DNA from: Symbiodinium natans
Lineage: Eukaryota > Sar > Dinophyceae > Suessiales > Symbiodiniaceae
Reading direction: 5' to 3'
Length of the DNA stretch: 64,000 nt
Assembly: GCA_905221605.1 (NCBI GenBank)
Contig: CAJNDS010002650.1
Coordinates: 1 to 64,000, forward strand
Each line of letters opens with the position of its first letter. Position 1 is the first letter of the stretch. This document shows positions 1 through 11,146 of this stretch, piece by piece. A program made the translations under genes and the position numbers. The notes under the pieces were generated by a model. That model saw only the letters and a program-made list of their open reading frames with translations, was not told the origin of the DNA and made no database searches.

Positions 1-1158
1 GTCCCCTTGGGCCAGCACGGGTTGCAGAATTAATTTGTGTCCACACACCTGGGATCTCTACAAGAACTGAAGTGAACCTCAGCGACCGAAGCTTTGCTTC
101 CGGGTGAGGCTCCAGCCACATCAGCCACACTGCATCAAGAGCATCTCATTCCAGACCTCCAACGAACACTGGACACACTGCAACAGGAAGTGCAACCGCA
201 CTCAATTGAAAGTCACGTTCAGGCCTTCTCCATCAGCAGTCTGTGGCAGATAGCCTGATTGATGTCTCAGGAGTGACCATGCAACTCACTGTCTGACGCG
301 CACAGCTTCCTCCCTCGAACAAGACTAAAAAGAAGCGGCCCATAAGCGCGCCTTGCGAGCTCTTGCTACGCACGGCGGCAAATACCTCATCTGCACAATG
401 GTGAGACCAAAGGAGTAGTCCAGCAACAAAGCATCTCTGCACAGCCCGCTAAAACTGAGAGCGGACCGCCATCGCAACAGCCAGGGCAGCCACCGCAGAG
501 ACCTCTCCAGCGTCTGAAATTGAAACCTAAACTGTTCCGCAGATCTGGAAAAGGCAATCTAAGTTTCAGACAGCGGCGATTCCGACTGTAGCGAGCGAGC
601 TTCCTTGAGGTACAAACTGTAGTGCTTTCCGCACTAGCTGTAGCCACTGTAGCCGTACCGCGGTGACAAATCCACGTATGCCCCAACATTGGCCCCAAGA
701 TCACAGCACGCTTGCTCATGATGCTCATGGCAACACTGCTCCATGCAAAGAACAGGTCCTCCCGACTCGTCTTGCATGGGAATCGTCAGAGTCCCCATGT
801 CTTGCAAGTAGAACCTGAGAATCACGAGGAAAAAGCACCAATCCGCCGAGGCCTTGGGCCGTAGGTGTCTGGGTAGCACAAAGCAGGCACCCCACCTCTA
901 ATCCCCTCTTTGCACCCCTTTCTTTTGCACCCTGAAAATCCCCTCGTCCGGGAGAAGACGGTGCATCAGGACCAGGGGGCACTTCAGCCTGTCATAGGGG
1001 CCGCCCCACCCCCCACCCCCCCACCCAACCCCACATAGTCCTGAGAGCTTGGAGGCCTTTCACCTTGCACCTCCATTGGCCTGCCGGCCTTCAACCCCCT
1101 GGTCTGGGTTGCCTTGTTACAGAAGCTGAGGTCGCGTAGCGTTAAAAATATTCGATAC

Positions 1159-1804
1159 CTGACAAGGACTTCTCGAGCTCGCAGCCCAGTAATCTCCAGC
1201 TTGCCAAGCTTGTTATTGGAGCCATCATCAACTTGGAACATGCCTAGGCCCACAAGCACACGTGCGACGCTGCGATTTACTCCTCATCCTCACCATGGAT
1301 GGTCTGGCTACAGTACACAGCCATCAAGGTTTCGGGGACCCAACGACCACGCACCATCTTGTTCAACAGCTCATGGTCGACCACATAGGGAAGACCCTCA
1401 CTGAACTCCACCTGAACCTGGCAACACGACATCAAGGCCGCTGCACAATCGGTTCGTTCAGCTGTTGGTTACATGAGTTGCCTGATGTGGCAAGAGTTTG
1501 GTGGGCATGTCCACCACTTGCCCATCCTGCGATGAGTCCAAGCAAGACACTGGAAGCTGGGCCGCCGCCCTAGTCAAACTGATGCCCGATTCCACTTCTT
1601 CTGACTCTTCACCTTTCAAGGTTGGAGCCTGGTTGATGCTGCGTTGTGGGCTTTCCCGCAACCTGGTCACGGCGAAGCTTGCGAAGCAAAAGCGGCGAAA
1701 CTGGATCCGGGCAGCATCCTCGCAAAAAATAAGTGAAATAAAAAAAACACGCACTCCGTGTGCCTTCTTTGCGTGTTCCACCACTTTCCAAACGCGCTCG
1801 GCAT
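1159..1804 (-). CDS. Multi-exon gene fragment, unknown protein
   Basis: Four exons join in one frame on the minus strand: 1804-1755, 1718-1473, 1417-1294 and 1243-1159. The introns are 36, 55 and 50 bases, each GT...AG. The joined protein contains the segments RVWKVVEHAKKAHG, FSEGLPYVVDHELLNKMVRG, RWVPETLMAVYCSQTIHG and NNKLGKLEITGLRAREVL. These are charged and regular, and the frame is kept across every junction, so coding is well supported. The gene continues on both sides (acceptor before 1804, donor AG|GTATCG after 1159). I recognise no family. The very short introns set the style seen elsewhere in the window. Confidence 0.65.
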
Positions 1805-2230
1805 CTGCAGAGAGGTCACTTGGTCTTCCAGCTTAGGGCTACCACGTCATACTCAACAGATGGGCGGTTTCAAGGTTTAGGGTCATAAAAATAGGGCTCC
1901 AATAGGAACCCACCCAAAAGGGACCAGAACTGCGAACAGCCCCCAGATGAAGCCTGCTGCGTATTGGCAACGGCATTGGTTTGTGAAGGTGCGCTGAACC
2001 AATTTGGCTGGCCTCAGTATACAAAGAAAGAGTCATCATGACCATGATGACTACGTGACTAAGCTCATCTCGAAAGAATCACGGCTGAAACGTGGAAAAC
2101 TACTGTCAACGATGGTGTGAAAATTAAAAAATCTGCTTCGTCCTCCGAATGGATCCTTGGGCCCAGCCCGCTGAACTGATTTGAGGTCAATAACTGCATA
2201 ACTGTTGCACGGTGTGTGGCAACACTTCGC

Positions 2231-2467
2231 TCAGAAGTTTAGCTCCCAGTTAAGAAGAAGAATGATCTCAATGGTTTTGTTCTCGGGCGGCAACATGGAG
2301 TCTTTAGCGTCAAACAAGTGCACATATGCCCTGTAGCCCCTGTGATGAGACCCCGGCTGTTGCCAAAGCCAGTGTTGGTGGGAGCGTTCCCGTAGTTGCC
2401 AAAGCCATAATTGGGGACGGCGGTCTGTCAAAAGATGAGAAGCTGTGTGAAGCTCTGCGGAGCTCAT
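2231..2467 (-). CDS. Exon pair of unknown gene with a Gly-Asn-rich segment
   Basis: On the minus strand, a TTTTGACAG acceptor is followed by a frame reading NYGFGNYGNAPTNTGFGN, a glycine/asparagine/phenylalanine repeat. A second frame then gives GYRAYVHLFDAKDSMLPP followed by NKTIEIILLLNWELNF and a stop. I read this as two exons of one gene with a short intron near 2340. The FGN-type repeat suggests a low-complexity or prion-like linker. No family assigned; exon edges are uncertain. Confidence 0.4.
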   Translation of the reverse strand: MSSAELHTASHLLTDRRPQLWLWQLRERSHQHWLWQQPGSHHRGYRAYVHLFDAKDSMLPPENKTIEIILLLNWELNF

Positions 2468-2605
2468 TCATGAATCCCAGACGGCAGTGGCAATGTGTGG
2501 CTTGAGCGGTCATCCCACGCCTGCTTCTTGCGCTCCTGTCACAAAGAAACTCTCCGAGGAAGCACTGACCCGACATAGGACCTACTAAGAGTGTAATTAC
2601 GCCAA

Positions 2606-2665
2606 GAACGCTCCAAGGGCACTCCAAGGGCACTCCAAGGGCACTCCAAGGGCACTCCAAGGGCC
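2606..2665. repeat. 11-bp minisatellite, about five copies
   Basis: The unit GGGCACTCCAA is repeated head to tail almost perfectly. On the minus strand it is open in all three frames and encodes runs such as ALGVPLECPWS, which explains several long open frames here. Those frames are not supported as genes. Confidence 0.9.
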
Positions 2666-3297
2666 CTTTTGGGGAGCACGCGGAACCGAGGCAGGGGAGC
2701 ATGGATTCGAAGACCGCCCACAAAGCACATCCACGAAGCCGTCCACGAGCGCATGAGGCAGGAAACTCGGGAAACCACGTCCCTGCCACATCTTCGCGAC
2801 GCGGAGTGCACAGGAACAGGACGCGATTTGGACCACTGAATGCGCACGAGGCCTGAATGTGAACACGGGACGACGCAAAAACAACATTGGTGATTGGCAT
2901 GCAAGCCATGACCCCAAATCGTGCCGGACGCCTGCACACAGGCGAGAGCTCGCTTTTCACTCATAACGAGCGCAGCGCACGCAGCGCCAAAACCGAAGGT
3001 GAGAAGCGCGACTTATTACCCGCGCACGGTCGAAGGTCAACTTCTAACGCTAGAGCAGATAGATGATGCATGTGCTGCATGATGCAAGGCTTATGTGAGA
3101 ATCGTTCTGGCCTTCTCTTGAGCTTCCATCTCCTGCAACATGACGGTGACAGCCTGCAATCAAGTCATAGTCAAGTCATGGCCGAATGATGGTTCCAAGA
3201 ACGTGCCTCCGGCATCGCTGAGAAGGCCCAAGCCATGGCCTCCTTCATCATTTTGTGTGACCTTACAGATTTGCACAGAAACTTCAAGGAAGTGAAG

Positions 3298-3573
3298 CTA
3301 TGAAACGACAAGTCTGCCGCTGATCCGACTCGTTGCTGGAAAAGTGGAACTGCCTGTGAACATGGCTGTAAACGCCGAATAAGAACAAAAACATACAAAA
3401 TATCTGTTCGCCTGCTGAAGTTGAACAGAAGCTTCGGAAAGTGCAGCTTCTTCCATTTCGCCTGCAAACATTACAACATCGCTGAAGCTGACTGAAGCTT
3501 CTGGCGCTAGAGTCATAATTTTCAAGCAGATGGCCTGCCGACAGCCAGGAAGCTGAGTGTCACAGAAGCCCAT
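3298..3573 (-). CDS. Possible exon, unknown protein
   Basis: A minus-strand frame contains LKIMTLAPEASVSFSDVVMF and GEMEEAALSEASVQLQQANR, an acidic stretch likely to be helical. It looks coding by composition only. It lies between the two better supported gene fragments and on the same strand. Splice limits were not resolved and no family is recognised. Confidence 0.3.
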   Translation of the reverse strand: MGFCDTQLPGCRQAICLKIMTLAPEASVSFSDVVMFAGEMEEAALSEASVQLQQANRYFVCFCSYSAFTAMFTGSSTFPATSRISGRLVVS

Positions 3574-4084
3574 ATCGCAGGCTCCATCCGGAAAGAAGTC
3601 CTGCAGAATGACCGTACAGGTCTATCTAGTCCATCCTAGTGACGAGCCGCCCAAGACTGCATTAGCTTCAACTCACGGGTTCACGTGGGTTCATTTGGCT
3701 TCTCGTGGCACTGCCAGGTCTCAATTTCATCGCATTGACTGCGCCTTTGCTGCGTTGACTGGTTGGCCCGGTGGGTCAGTCGGCTCGTGTTTCGGGTCTC
3801 CTTTGTGTCCATGGCAGGCTGTGTGCCCTCCAGCGCAGCTGGCACAGGTCTTGCTAAACACATCCGTACATGGGCATTGTTTGTGCTTGCATACCTCCCT
3901 TCAACATAGAAACAAGGCGGCATGACCCCAAGGTGTAGCATACAGAGGACCAGCATCGGGGTCTGTGTACAGATCTGGGAAATCCTGCAGTAAAGAGTAC
4001 TTCAAAGTCAGATCTTGCTGAACATTCGAACATTCATGAACATTCGGCCAGGCTCCGAGCCTTCGGAACGCCCATACTGAGGAC

Positions 4085-5724
4085 CTGCTAGGCGCTGCAT
4101 GGCTTCTGCGTATGCCCACAGCTGCAAACTGATCGGCCAAAGCCTCCACACGGAACTCCACACCTTGCCCGAAGTTGAACTTCAAGTCCTGAAAGGTCGG
4201 GAGAGGCATCTGCATGGTTGCAGATTGCAGATCCATGAAATATCTAGCATCCTTCAGAGCAGGTCCTCCCGGGAACACTCATCTGATTTCAGGGCATCGT
4301 CAACATTTGGGTGGGGAGATTGCGTCGCTGCTCCAGCCACTGCAGGAGCCTGGAACAAGGCACCGAAAACACAGTATTCATGAGTACTCCAAGCATTGAG
4401 CGGGAATGCCTGCTGCGGCTGGGGCGCCACGGGTGGTCCGGATCCGGCTTGCAGCCTACAAGCGCAACCATGACACATATTACGAAACGCTTTCTCCGCC
4501 CCTCCTTCGGCCCAATTTGAGCTGCACTGCAGGTGAGAACATCTTGTGCGTCTTCACGCCGTCTGACCTGTACTTGTGGAGTGCAACATGTGCAAAAAAC
4601 ATGCAGAATCCCAACAAGTACTTCTAGATTCAGGATCTACAGAGATCGATGAAAGGCCCATGCCATTGCACCAATAGCACCACCATTTCTCCGACGCTGA
4701 AGGTCGGTGCTGGCAGGTGCGAAAGGCTGACACTACACACTGCAAGAAGTCATTGATACTACTGATACTGAAGAGAGCCAAGCAGCTGTTGAAGCCGAGG
4801 GCTGCAGCATACGAGCCTGGCAAAGACTCGGCCTTGCAGCGGAGCCCAGGCATGTCCGGACGGAGTCCAGTAGGCTTTGAACTCTTTGACATGTTGGCAT
4901 GAGAGATCATTTCAGTTGTCAAGTTGTCTTGGTAGCCCACCGCAATGTTTCCAATCGATCGTTGCTGAGACTTGACGGTGATCGACTCCTGAGAAAGCGA
5001 AGCGGACGAAAGCGGACTGCTGCCGGAACAAAACCCTGGGCTCTCGGAAGCGCCCAGGGTGAAAGGCCCTCCTTCGCAGAGTCCATCGGAATCAAGTACT
5101 TGTCAGCCACTTTCCTCAAGACATGGCGGTCCTGCAGAGGAGATTAGCATCTTCTGGTCGGGTGCTTCTCACTTGCGAGCCCATCCAGTCCAGGCCCTGC
5201 AGCAGCCCGGAGTTCTCGTCGACCATCAGCAAAGGCACCAGCTCGAAGGACCGCTCCTCAGCCAAAGATTGTCGAAACATCGCAATCACCCGCGAAGACC
5301 CTCAGCCTGGCCTGACCCAGAGGAGTATTGGCGATCGTCCAGATGAAGGTTGTCTGTGCCCCCATTCCAACCTGCGAAAGGCATGTTGACATTGGCCATG
5401 CACTGAAGCGGCAGCAACGACACCAATTTGATTCGTGCCTCTGAGCCCTCCGTTGGCTGCAAGAACATGTTGGACGAGGTAGGCGGGGTTTCAGCGATCT
5501 GCAGGCCACCAAACGGCAACATTGAAGGCGGCACACACACCACACATGCCTCAAATTGAATACTCGCAGTGGGAGGAGTCAAGGTTACCTCTCAAACCAA
5601 CTCAGTCAAGCAAGCTCGGCATTGATGCGGGACGTGGCCTGTGGCGGCTGAATATGCTGTTGAGCAAGTGGCGAAGGGGTAGTGACTTTTGCTCCAATCA
5701 GCTGCCCCTTAGTGCCGGAGACAT
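4085..5724 (-). CDS. Multi-exon gene, unknown protein
   Basis: At least six exons on the minus strand. One begins at 5724 after CTCCAG and reads VSGTKGQLIGAKVTTPSPLA. One ends at 5372 and holds VCVPPSMLPFGGLQIAETPP. The exon 5300-5173 joins it in frame across a 71-base intron and reads FRQSLAEERSFELVPLLMVD. The next starts at 5131 after a 41-base GTGAG...CAG intron and reads HVLRKVADKYLIPMDSAKEG. One starts at 4988 with ESITVKSQQRSIGNIAVGYQ. The last clear exon ends at 4085 with LKFNFGQGVEFRVEALADQF. Frames agree across the junctions I could test. The protein looks soluble with regular helix and strand pattern; I do not recognise it. Confidence 0.6.
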
Positions 5725-6434
5725 CTGGAGCAGAAAAGTTCAAAAAGCACTACACCGGCAATCCCCGAGTCTCGCTGGATGATGCTGGATGACATGATGA
5801 AGCACATCAACAGTTGCTTCCACCTCTTTTGATCCGGATCACGCTTCATCAACAATGTGTGCGGTACGAATATCCTTCTTTCACAAAGGTAGGGCTCTGT
5901 GAACCTTAGGAAGTGGTCGTATTGTTGCCCCATGAGTAAAATACACCTCGTCGTAAACATGTTTCTCGCCCGAGCTATTTTTTCGATCCCAGCCTGCCCT
6001 TTGGCTTCTTGCTGGAACTGAATCAGCCGAACCAAACAATCTTGAAACAAGGTGACTAAGTTTGCTGCTCTTCTAGACAACATGGTTCCCCACCCCTGAA
6101 CATAAACCCCCTCGCCCAAACCACAAGCCTCTTTCCCACGCCTCCCACCACCCCTGACCACAAGCTTCATCCCAATTTTTCCCCACCCGTGCTTTGGGTT
6201 GGCGGTCGGGGAAGAGCTTGTGGTCAGGAGTGGGAAAAGTCTATGATCGGGGGTGGAAAAAAGACCTTTAAACACCTTGTGAAGTCGCTGTTAAGGGGAT
6301 CGCGCAAAGGATGGATGGAAACGGTGCGTTTCGTGTCGGTGGACGAGCAGGACTACTGCACAACTGGGCCCGGAAGATCTGGCCTCATTAAGCTCACTCT
6401 CCCGGATCTTCTATCCTGACCCTCGGGCACTATA

Positions 6435-7200
6435 TCATTCACATTCATTCAGCAGGCACCTATCGGCTTCATCACTCCCTTCAGAAATCGCAAGCTGATG
6501 TTCAACGTGCTTCAAAAATTTCACGCTAAGGAGCAGGTCAGACCAACATCCTGTAAGCTCTCTGTCCCAACGGCGGCCGCAAAGCCGCAACAGCCTTTTT
6601 CGGCATTTTGAAGCCGCCTGGAGGCCTTTGAGATGCCTTGAATCTCGTTGCGCAGCGTTTGTTGGATTTGTTTCGGGAATTTTCCGGCGGTGACCAGGGC
6701 GGCATCGACAGGGCCGACGCGCTCTGCGTCCATTCGATTTCACCTCGTCTGAAAGGAGAAGGGTGGGCATTGAGGGTCACCGCCTCACTGGGTCATGCCT
6801 GTGAGGCAAGGATAGGCAAGGGGCAGTCTGTGGACGATTCCAAATCGAAGGGATTGTCACGTAGACGCCTTGCTCAAGTGAGCCTACGGCGGGTCTAGAC
6901 TCCCTGCAAAACACCCCCCTTGCGCAAAGCACTTGACGCTCTATGACTTTCTGTGGTCTCAGCGACCCTCTCATTAAGCTGCGCCTCCACCATTTGTCCG
7001 CGGCATGTCGGTGAATGACGTGGCCGAGGCGAATGACCAGGCTGTAATTCAGCGAAAACTGCTGAGGCTTTTGGAGGTCTCGAACGATCACTGCAGCACT
7101 GCACAACAAGCGCAAAACCCAAGAAGCCAACGGGGCCAACAAAGTCAAGGAGCTGAGCACCACTCCAACAAAAGCCGCGCGAAAATCGAGAAGTTAAGAA
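6435..7200 (-). CDS. Exon cluster, unknown protein(s)
   Basis: Three coding-like stretches share the minus strand: VIVRDLQKPQQFSLNYSLVI with MVEAQLNERVAETTESHRAS near 6900-7160, then VDAALVTAGKFPKQIQQTLR and NEIQGISKASRRLQNAEKGC near 6550-6740, then SVKFLKHVEHQLAISEGSDE ending at a stop at 6435. They look like amphipathic helices. No splice model was completed and no family is recognised. The cluster abuts the telomere-like repeat domain that begins at 7371. Confidence 0.35.
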
Positions 7201-7370
7201 GCTCGCCGAGCAGTCATAAATAACCGAGAAGCCAGACAAGCCAAGCCAGCACACCGAACGACGCTTGCTTTTGGTTTGGGCAATTTGTCTTCTTACTGAT
7301 CCTTTTCTATGGCCGGAGAATTAAATTAGGAATTTCTTTTGTTTTTTTTTGGGAGTTTTTTTGTTTCTGG

Positions 7371-7463
7371 GTTTAGGGTTTAGGGTTTAGGGTTTAGGGT
7401 TTAGGGTTTAGGGTTTAGGGTTTAGGGTTTAGGGTTTAGGGTTTAGGGTTTAGGGTTTAGGGT
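7371..7463 (+). repeat. Internal telomere-like array 1, (TTTAGGG)n
   Basis: About 13 uninterrupted copies of TTTAGGG, the plant/dinoflagellate-type telomere repeat. It starts after a T-rich tract and ends as TTTAGGGTGTC. Being internal, it is an interstitial telomeric sequence, possibly a healed end or a fusion point. Confidence 0.9.
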
Positions 7464-7477
7464 GTCTCAATGAGTGG

Positions 7478-7512
7478 GCGCGCTGGTGCTGAAAGCACCC
7501 AGGCGCGCGCCC
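7478..7512. other. Hairpin downstream of telomere-like array 1
   Basis: About 15 bases after the array ends, GCGCGCTGGTGCT and AGCACCCAGGCGCGC form an imperfect stem with a short A-rich loop. An equivalent hairpin follows array 2 at 9927-9966 at the same spacing, sharing the core GGTGCTRAAAGCACC. Confidence 0.6.
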
Positions 7513-7707
7513 CGAGTTGCATAAGCCCACCCCCGCTGGCGCTCCACCCTCGCCTTAACCTCTACGGGTTTAGGGTTCTTTTGAACTCTGATCGTGCTTT
7601 TGTTATTTTTCTCTTGTCTATTGGTTGGGTTTAGAAGCTCGGCATCGATGCAGATCAACTACCCTGAAGCTCGCAGCCCCTAGGCATTGCAAGGGAGATG
7701 TCTATCA

Positions 7708-9314
7708 GTCGAGGGCTGCTGGGAGAGCCAAAAGTCAAAGGTTTGGGCTTGGGGCTGGCTGCCGCCTTCGCCCTCTGTGATGCTGCGTGTTGGGCGGGGA
7801 TTTGGAAAACTTGCTTGGAAGGGCGTGAAATCAGAGGTTTGCCTCATTCGAGGGCTTCTGGGAGGGCCAAAAAGTCAGAGGTTTGGGATTGGGCTGGCTG
7901 CCGCCTTCGCGCCTGACGTCAAAGGGGTGGGATGGGCGGTTGCTGCTGCCTTCGCTTTCGCTGATGCTGCAGCTGGACCTTGTTGGAGTCGTGGTGGCCT
8001 TGTGAGTCATTTTAAAAGTGAAAAACCCAAAGGTTTGGGCTTGGGGCTTGGGGCTGGCTGCCGCCTTCGCCCTTGGTGATGCTGCGTCTTGTTGGGGATC
8101 TGGATCCCTATCTTGAAAGGGCCAGGCACCTCAGGCAAAAGGTTTCCGGCAAGCAGATCCAGTCCCAGGCAGCCCCCACCCCTGCCCCGACCCCCCCCCC
8201 TCTACCCGCCCCCCCCGCCCCCACCCCTCCTCCCCCCCTTACCATAAACCATAAACCCGGAACCCTTTTTGCTTCAGGGCTCCTGTGCTAGCCCCACAGC
8301 CGGAACCCCAAACCCTTACCCAACCCTTATTGCTTGCGGTCCAGCGCCTTGGGCGCTGCGGAATCACCAGCTGGCGGATGCGCTGGCGGATGCGCTGGGC
8401 CGGGCCGAGGCGGGTCGCGTAGCAATCCGCCGAGGCCTCGTAGGTTGTCAGAACAGGCACCCCCACTCCAAATCCTCCAGCCCCGGCCTCCGCAAACGGA
8501 CGGTTCGCCAGGACCAGCCCCCCCCTTTTCCCCCCCACCCCCCCCACCCCCCCCCCCCCCCCCCCCCCCCCCCCACCCCCCCACCCCCACCCCCCCCCCC
8601 CCCCCCCCCCCCCCCCCACCCCGCCCCACCCCGCCCCAACCCACCGACCCCCCTTTCCCCTCCTCCCCCCACCCCTACCCCCCCCTAAGGGGCCTGGCTC
8701 AACCCTACGATCCAAGCCGAACCGTCTCCTGAACCCTAAACCCAAAAAAACCCTAAACCCCAAAGCATGAACCTTGAGCCCTAAGCCCTCAATCATAAAC
8801 TAACCCTCAACCCTAAACCCCAAACCATAAACCATAAACCCGCCTCCCAGCAAGTTTTTCTAAAACTTAAAAACCCGAAGGTTTGGGCTTGGGGCTGGCT
8901 GCCGCCTTCGCCCTTGCATGCTGCGTCCTGGCTGGGCTGGATCCCTTGCAAAAATCCTCAGACCAAGGCCAGACCCAGAGCCAGGGCCAGGGCGACATGG
9001 GCTAGGGCCTCCGAGGCCAGGGCCTCCAGGGCCAGGGCCTCCAGACCTCTCAGGCAGGGGCTTCGAGGCAGGCCTTCCTGGGCAGGGCCTCTCAGAACCC
9101 TCCCAGGCATGGCAGGGCCTCCAGGCAGGGAATCCGAAGGCCTTTCAGGTAGGGGCCAGGCAGGGGCCTTCCAGGCAGGGCGCTCCAGCCAGGCAGGGGC
9201 CTCCCAGGTATCTTATTCTAGGGCCTGCCTCCCAGCAAGTTTTTTTAAAACTTAAAAATCTGAAGGTTTGGGCTTGGGGCTGGCTGCCGCCTTCGCCCTT
9301 GCATGCTGCGTTCT
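7708..9314 (+). repeat. Five dispersed copies of a 50-90 bp element
   Basis: Copies start near 7727, 7863, 8018, 8841 and 9223. The shared core is GGTTTGGGCTTGGGGCTGGC followed at once by TGCCGCCTTCGCCC and usually TGCTGCGT. Copies 4 and 5 are longer and share an upstream arm (CCTCCCAGCAAGTTTTT then AAAACTTAAAA). Copies 1 and 2 share GAGGGCTKCTGGGAG upstream. The copies are separated by unrelated GC-rich filler. Open frames across them are fortuitous. Confidence 0.75.
8158..8852. repeat. C-rich tract and degenerate AAACCCT block; repeat family member 1
   Basis: A run of nearly pure C with rare A spans about 8517-8650, flanked by CCCCACC-type simple sequence. It is followed by degenerate telomere-like text (AACCCTAAACCC, CCATAAACC) to 8852. 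The segment holding CTTGGGCGCTGCGGAATCACC, GGGCCGGGCCGAGGCGGGTC and GGTTGTCAGAACAGGCACCC recurs near 39440-39960 with its blocks in another order. Glycine- or proline-rich frames across the tract are artefacts. Confidence 0.8.
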
Positions 9315-9610
9315 GAAAAATCCTCAGACCAAGGCAAGGGTCAGGGCTAGGGAGGGCCAGGGCCAGGGCCAGGGCGACATGGGCTGGGGCCAGGGCCTCC
9401 AGGCCTCTCAGGCAGGCAGGGGCCAGCCAAGGCCCTCCCAGCCAGGGGCCTTCGAGGTGCCTGGGCAGGGGCTTCTCGCACACAACCCTCCAGGCAGAAG
9501 CCTTTCAGCCAGCACCTCCCAGGCAGGCGCAGGGCCTCAGGCAGGACCCTCTCAGGTAGGGAATCCAAAGGAGCCTTTCAGGTAGGCACAGGGGCCTCCC
9601 AGGCAGGGGT
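8940..9610. repeat. GC-rich CAGGG/CCAGGGC simple-sequence region
   Basis: Low-complexity text built from CCAGGGC, GGCAGGGG and CCTCCAGG, with two copies of the dispersed element at its edges. Long frames on both strands consist of Arg, Gly, Pro and Ala repeats and are not supported as genes. Both halves end in TATCTTATTCTAGGGC (near 9210 and 9608), which suggests an approximately 400-base tandem duplication. Confidence 0.7.
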
Positions 9611-9788
9611 ATCTTATTCTAGGGCGACCTGACGGGTTTCTCGCCAGCGACCTGCCGGGTCCACCGCGCAGCGCAGCTGCCTGCGGGACTGTAGCTCCGT
9701 CGCCCGCCGGAGGGCTTCTGGCTCCGGAGCTGCCTCGCCTGCCGGCTTCGGCGCGTTCGCCCTGCTCGACGGCCCCGGGCTCACTCAG

Positions 9789-9915
9789 TTTAGGGTTTAG
9801 GGTTTAGGGTTTAGGGTTTAGGGTTTAGGGTTTAGGGTTTAGGGTTTAGGGTTTAGGGTTTAGGGTTTAGGGTTTAGGGCTTAGGGCTTAGGGCTTAGGG
9901 CTTAGGGTTTAGGGT
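9789..9915 (+). repeat. Internal telomere-like array 2, (TTTAGGG)n with CTTAGGG variants
   Basis: About 18 copies of the heptamer. The distal four copies carry a T to C change (CTTAGGG). It is preceded by CACTCAG directly against the first unit. Confidence 0.9.
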
Positions 9916-9926
9916 GTATAGAAGGG

Positions 9927-9966
9927 AAGCTCGCTGGTGCTAAAAGCACCCGGGCCGCTCGCTTGC
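9927..9966. other. Hairpin downstream of telomere-like array 2
   Basis: AAGCTCGCTGGTGCT pairs with AGCACCCGGGCCGCTCGCTT around a short A-rich loop. It matches the hairpin after array 1 in core sequence and in distance from the array end. Confidence 0.55.
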
Positions 9967-10149
9967 GTTAGCATGTAGTCCCACCCCAACCACCCAAACT
10001 ATTCTCATTTAGGGTTTAGGGTTCACCCCCCAAACCCCCCTCAAGGGGGGCTTTCTTGCTTTTTGCAGAGAAACAGCAGGGCGGGGTCTCCTGAGCTTCA
10101 TGGAGCCTGTCAGTGGCTCGTAGGCTTCTTGGAGCTTTCACGGAGTAAA

Positions 10150-10510
10150 ATGGAAGATGCCCAAAACCGTCAATTGCAATACCAAAAACCCACATTTTCG
10201 GGCTTGAAAGGGCAGCAAAAACGGTCGGGGGTAGGGCCTCGGCCGGCCCCTGCTTTTTAAAATGGAGGGTGCCCAAAACCGTCGATTTGCAATACTAAAA
10301 AACCCACATTTTCTTACGGGTCTGGGCAAATCCTGGATCTCGGGGCTTCATGTAGCCAACAGAGCAGCAAAGAGGTAGCGGGTAGCAGGGGCCTCGGCCG
10401 GCCCCTGCTTTTCGATTGCAAGACGAAAAACCCACATTCTCATTACGGGTCTGGGCAAATCCTAGATCTCGAAAACGGTATAGGGGGTAGCAGGGGCCTC
10501 GGCCGGTCCC
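10150..10510. repeat. Imperfect tandem repeat with GGCCTCGGCCGGCCCC motif
   Basis: Three units of roughly 110-150 bases. Each contains AAAAACCCACATTYTC, most contain ACGGGTCTGGGCAAATCCT, and each closes with GGGGCCTCGGCCGGYCCC or a near match (GC-rich palindrome at about 10225, 10390 and 10494). No gene is supported. Confidence 0.75.
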
Positions 10511-10738
10511 AGGATTCGCAGAGGTTTCAGGGACAGTTAGGGTCCTCACAAGCGCTCGCAGGAGGCCAAGGTGCCAGGGGGTCCTGGGGTCCCAGAAAAG
10601 TTCGGGCTCAGAAGGGTTTCAGGGGCGTCTCCAGTGGGTTCCAGGAACCCTACAAGAAGGTTTCATGGGGGTTTGAGCAGGTTCCAGACAGAGAGAAAGG
10701 TCTGCTGGCGTGTGTGGTGTCGCTGGGAGGGCGTGGGA

Positions 10739-10795
10739 GGTCCCAGGGGGGTCCCAGGGGGGTCCCAGGGGGGTCCCAGGGGGGTCCCAGGAGGT
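10739..10795. repeat. 11-bp minisatellite
   Basis: Five near-perfect copies of GTCCCAGGGGG in tandem, in otherwise G-rich non-coding sequence. Confidence 0.85.
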
Positions 10796-11146
10796 CAGAG
10801 GGCGTTCCAACAATTGAAAAGAACGATCGGAGGCAAAATCGCTGCAGGAGCCCCCCTGGACCGGCCCAGAAGGGGGGGGGGCCCGGAATCTGCCAGCTCA
10901 GGGCCCCGGAATTGCCCGGGGGGTTCCCCCCGGACCCCCCCGAAAACACTAAAAGACGCCAATATGGTGCAAGGTTTGGGGTCCTAATTATATTAGGGCT
11001 GACGCCCTAGGTCTGAGGCGTAGCCAGTCACTGCCGTCTCGTCTACCGGGAGGCTTTACCCTCCCTCACCGTTCTGTGGAGACGCTCGGTCGGGGACCTC
11101 GGTCGAAGCCTCGAGCGCCCATGCATATGGACGGCGCTCTCGGCAG

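Noticed and set aside
2310-2964. A 216-codon minus-strand frame and overlapping frames
   Set aside because: They pass through the 11-bp minisatellite, which is open in three frames, and join unlike sequence on each side; only the 2231-2467 part looks coding.
8239-8796. Glycine-rich and proline-rich frames of 74 to 185 codons
   Set aside because: They are translations of the poly-C/poly-G tract in different frames, with no conserved domain.
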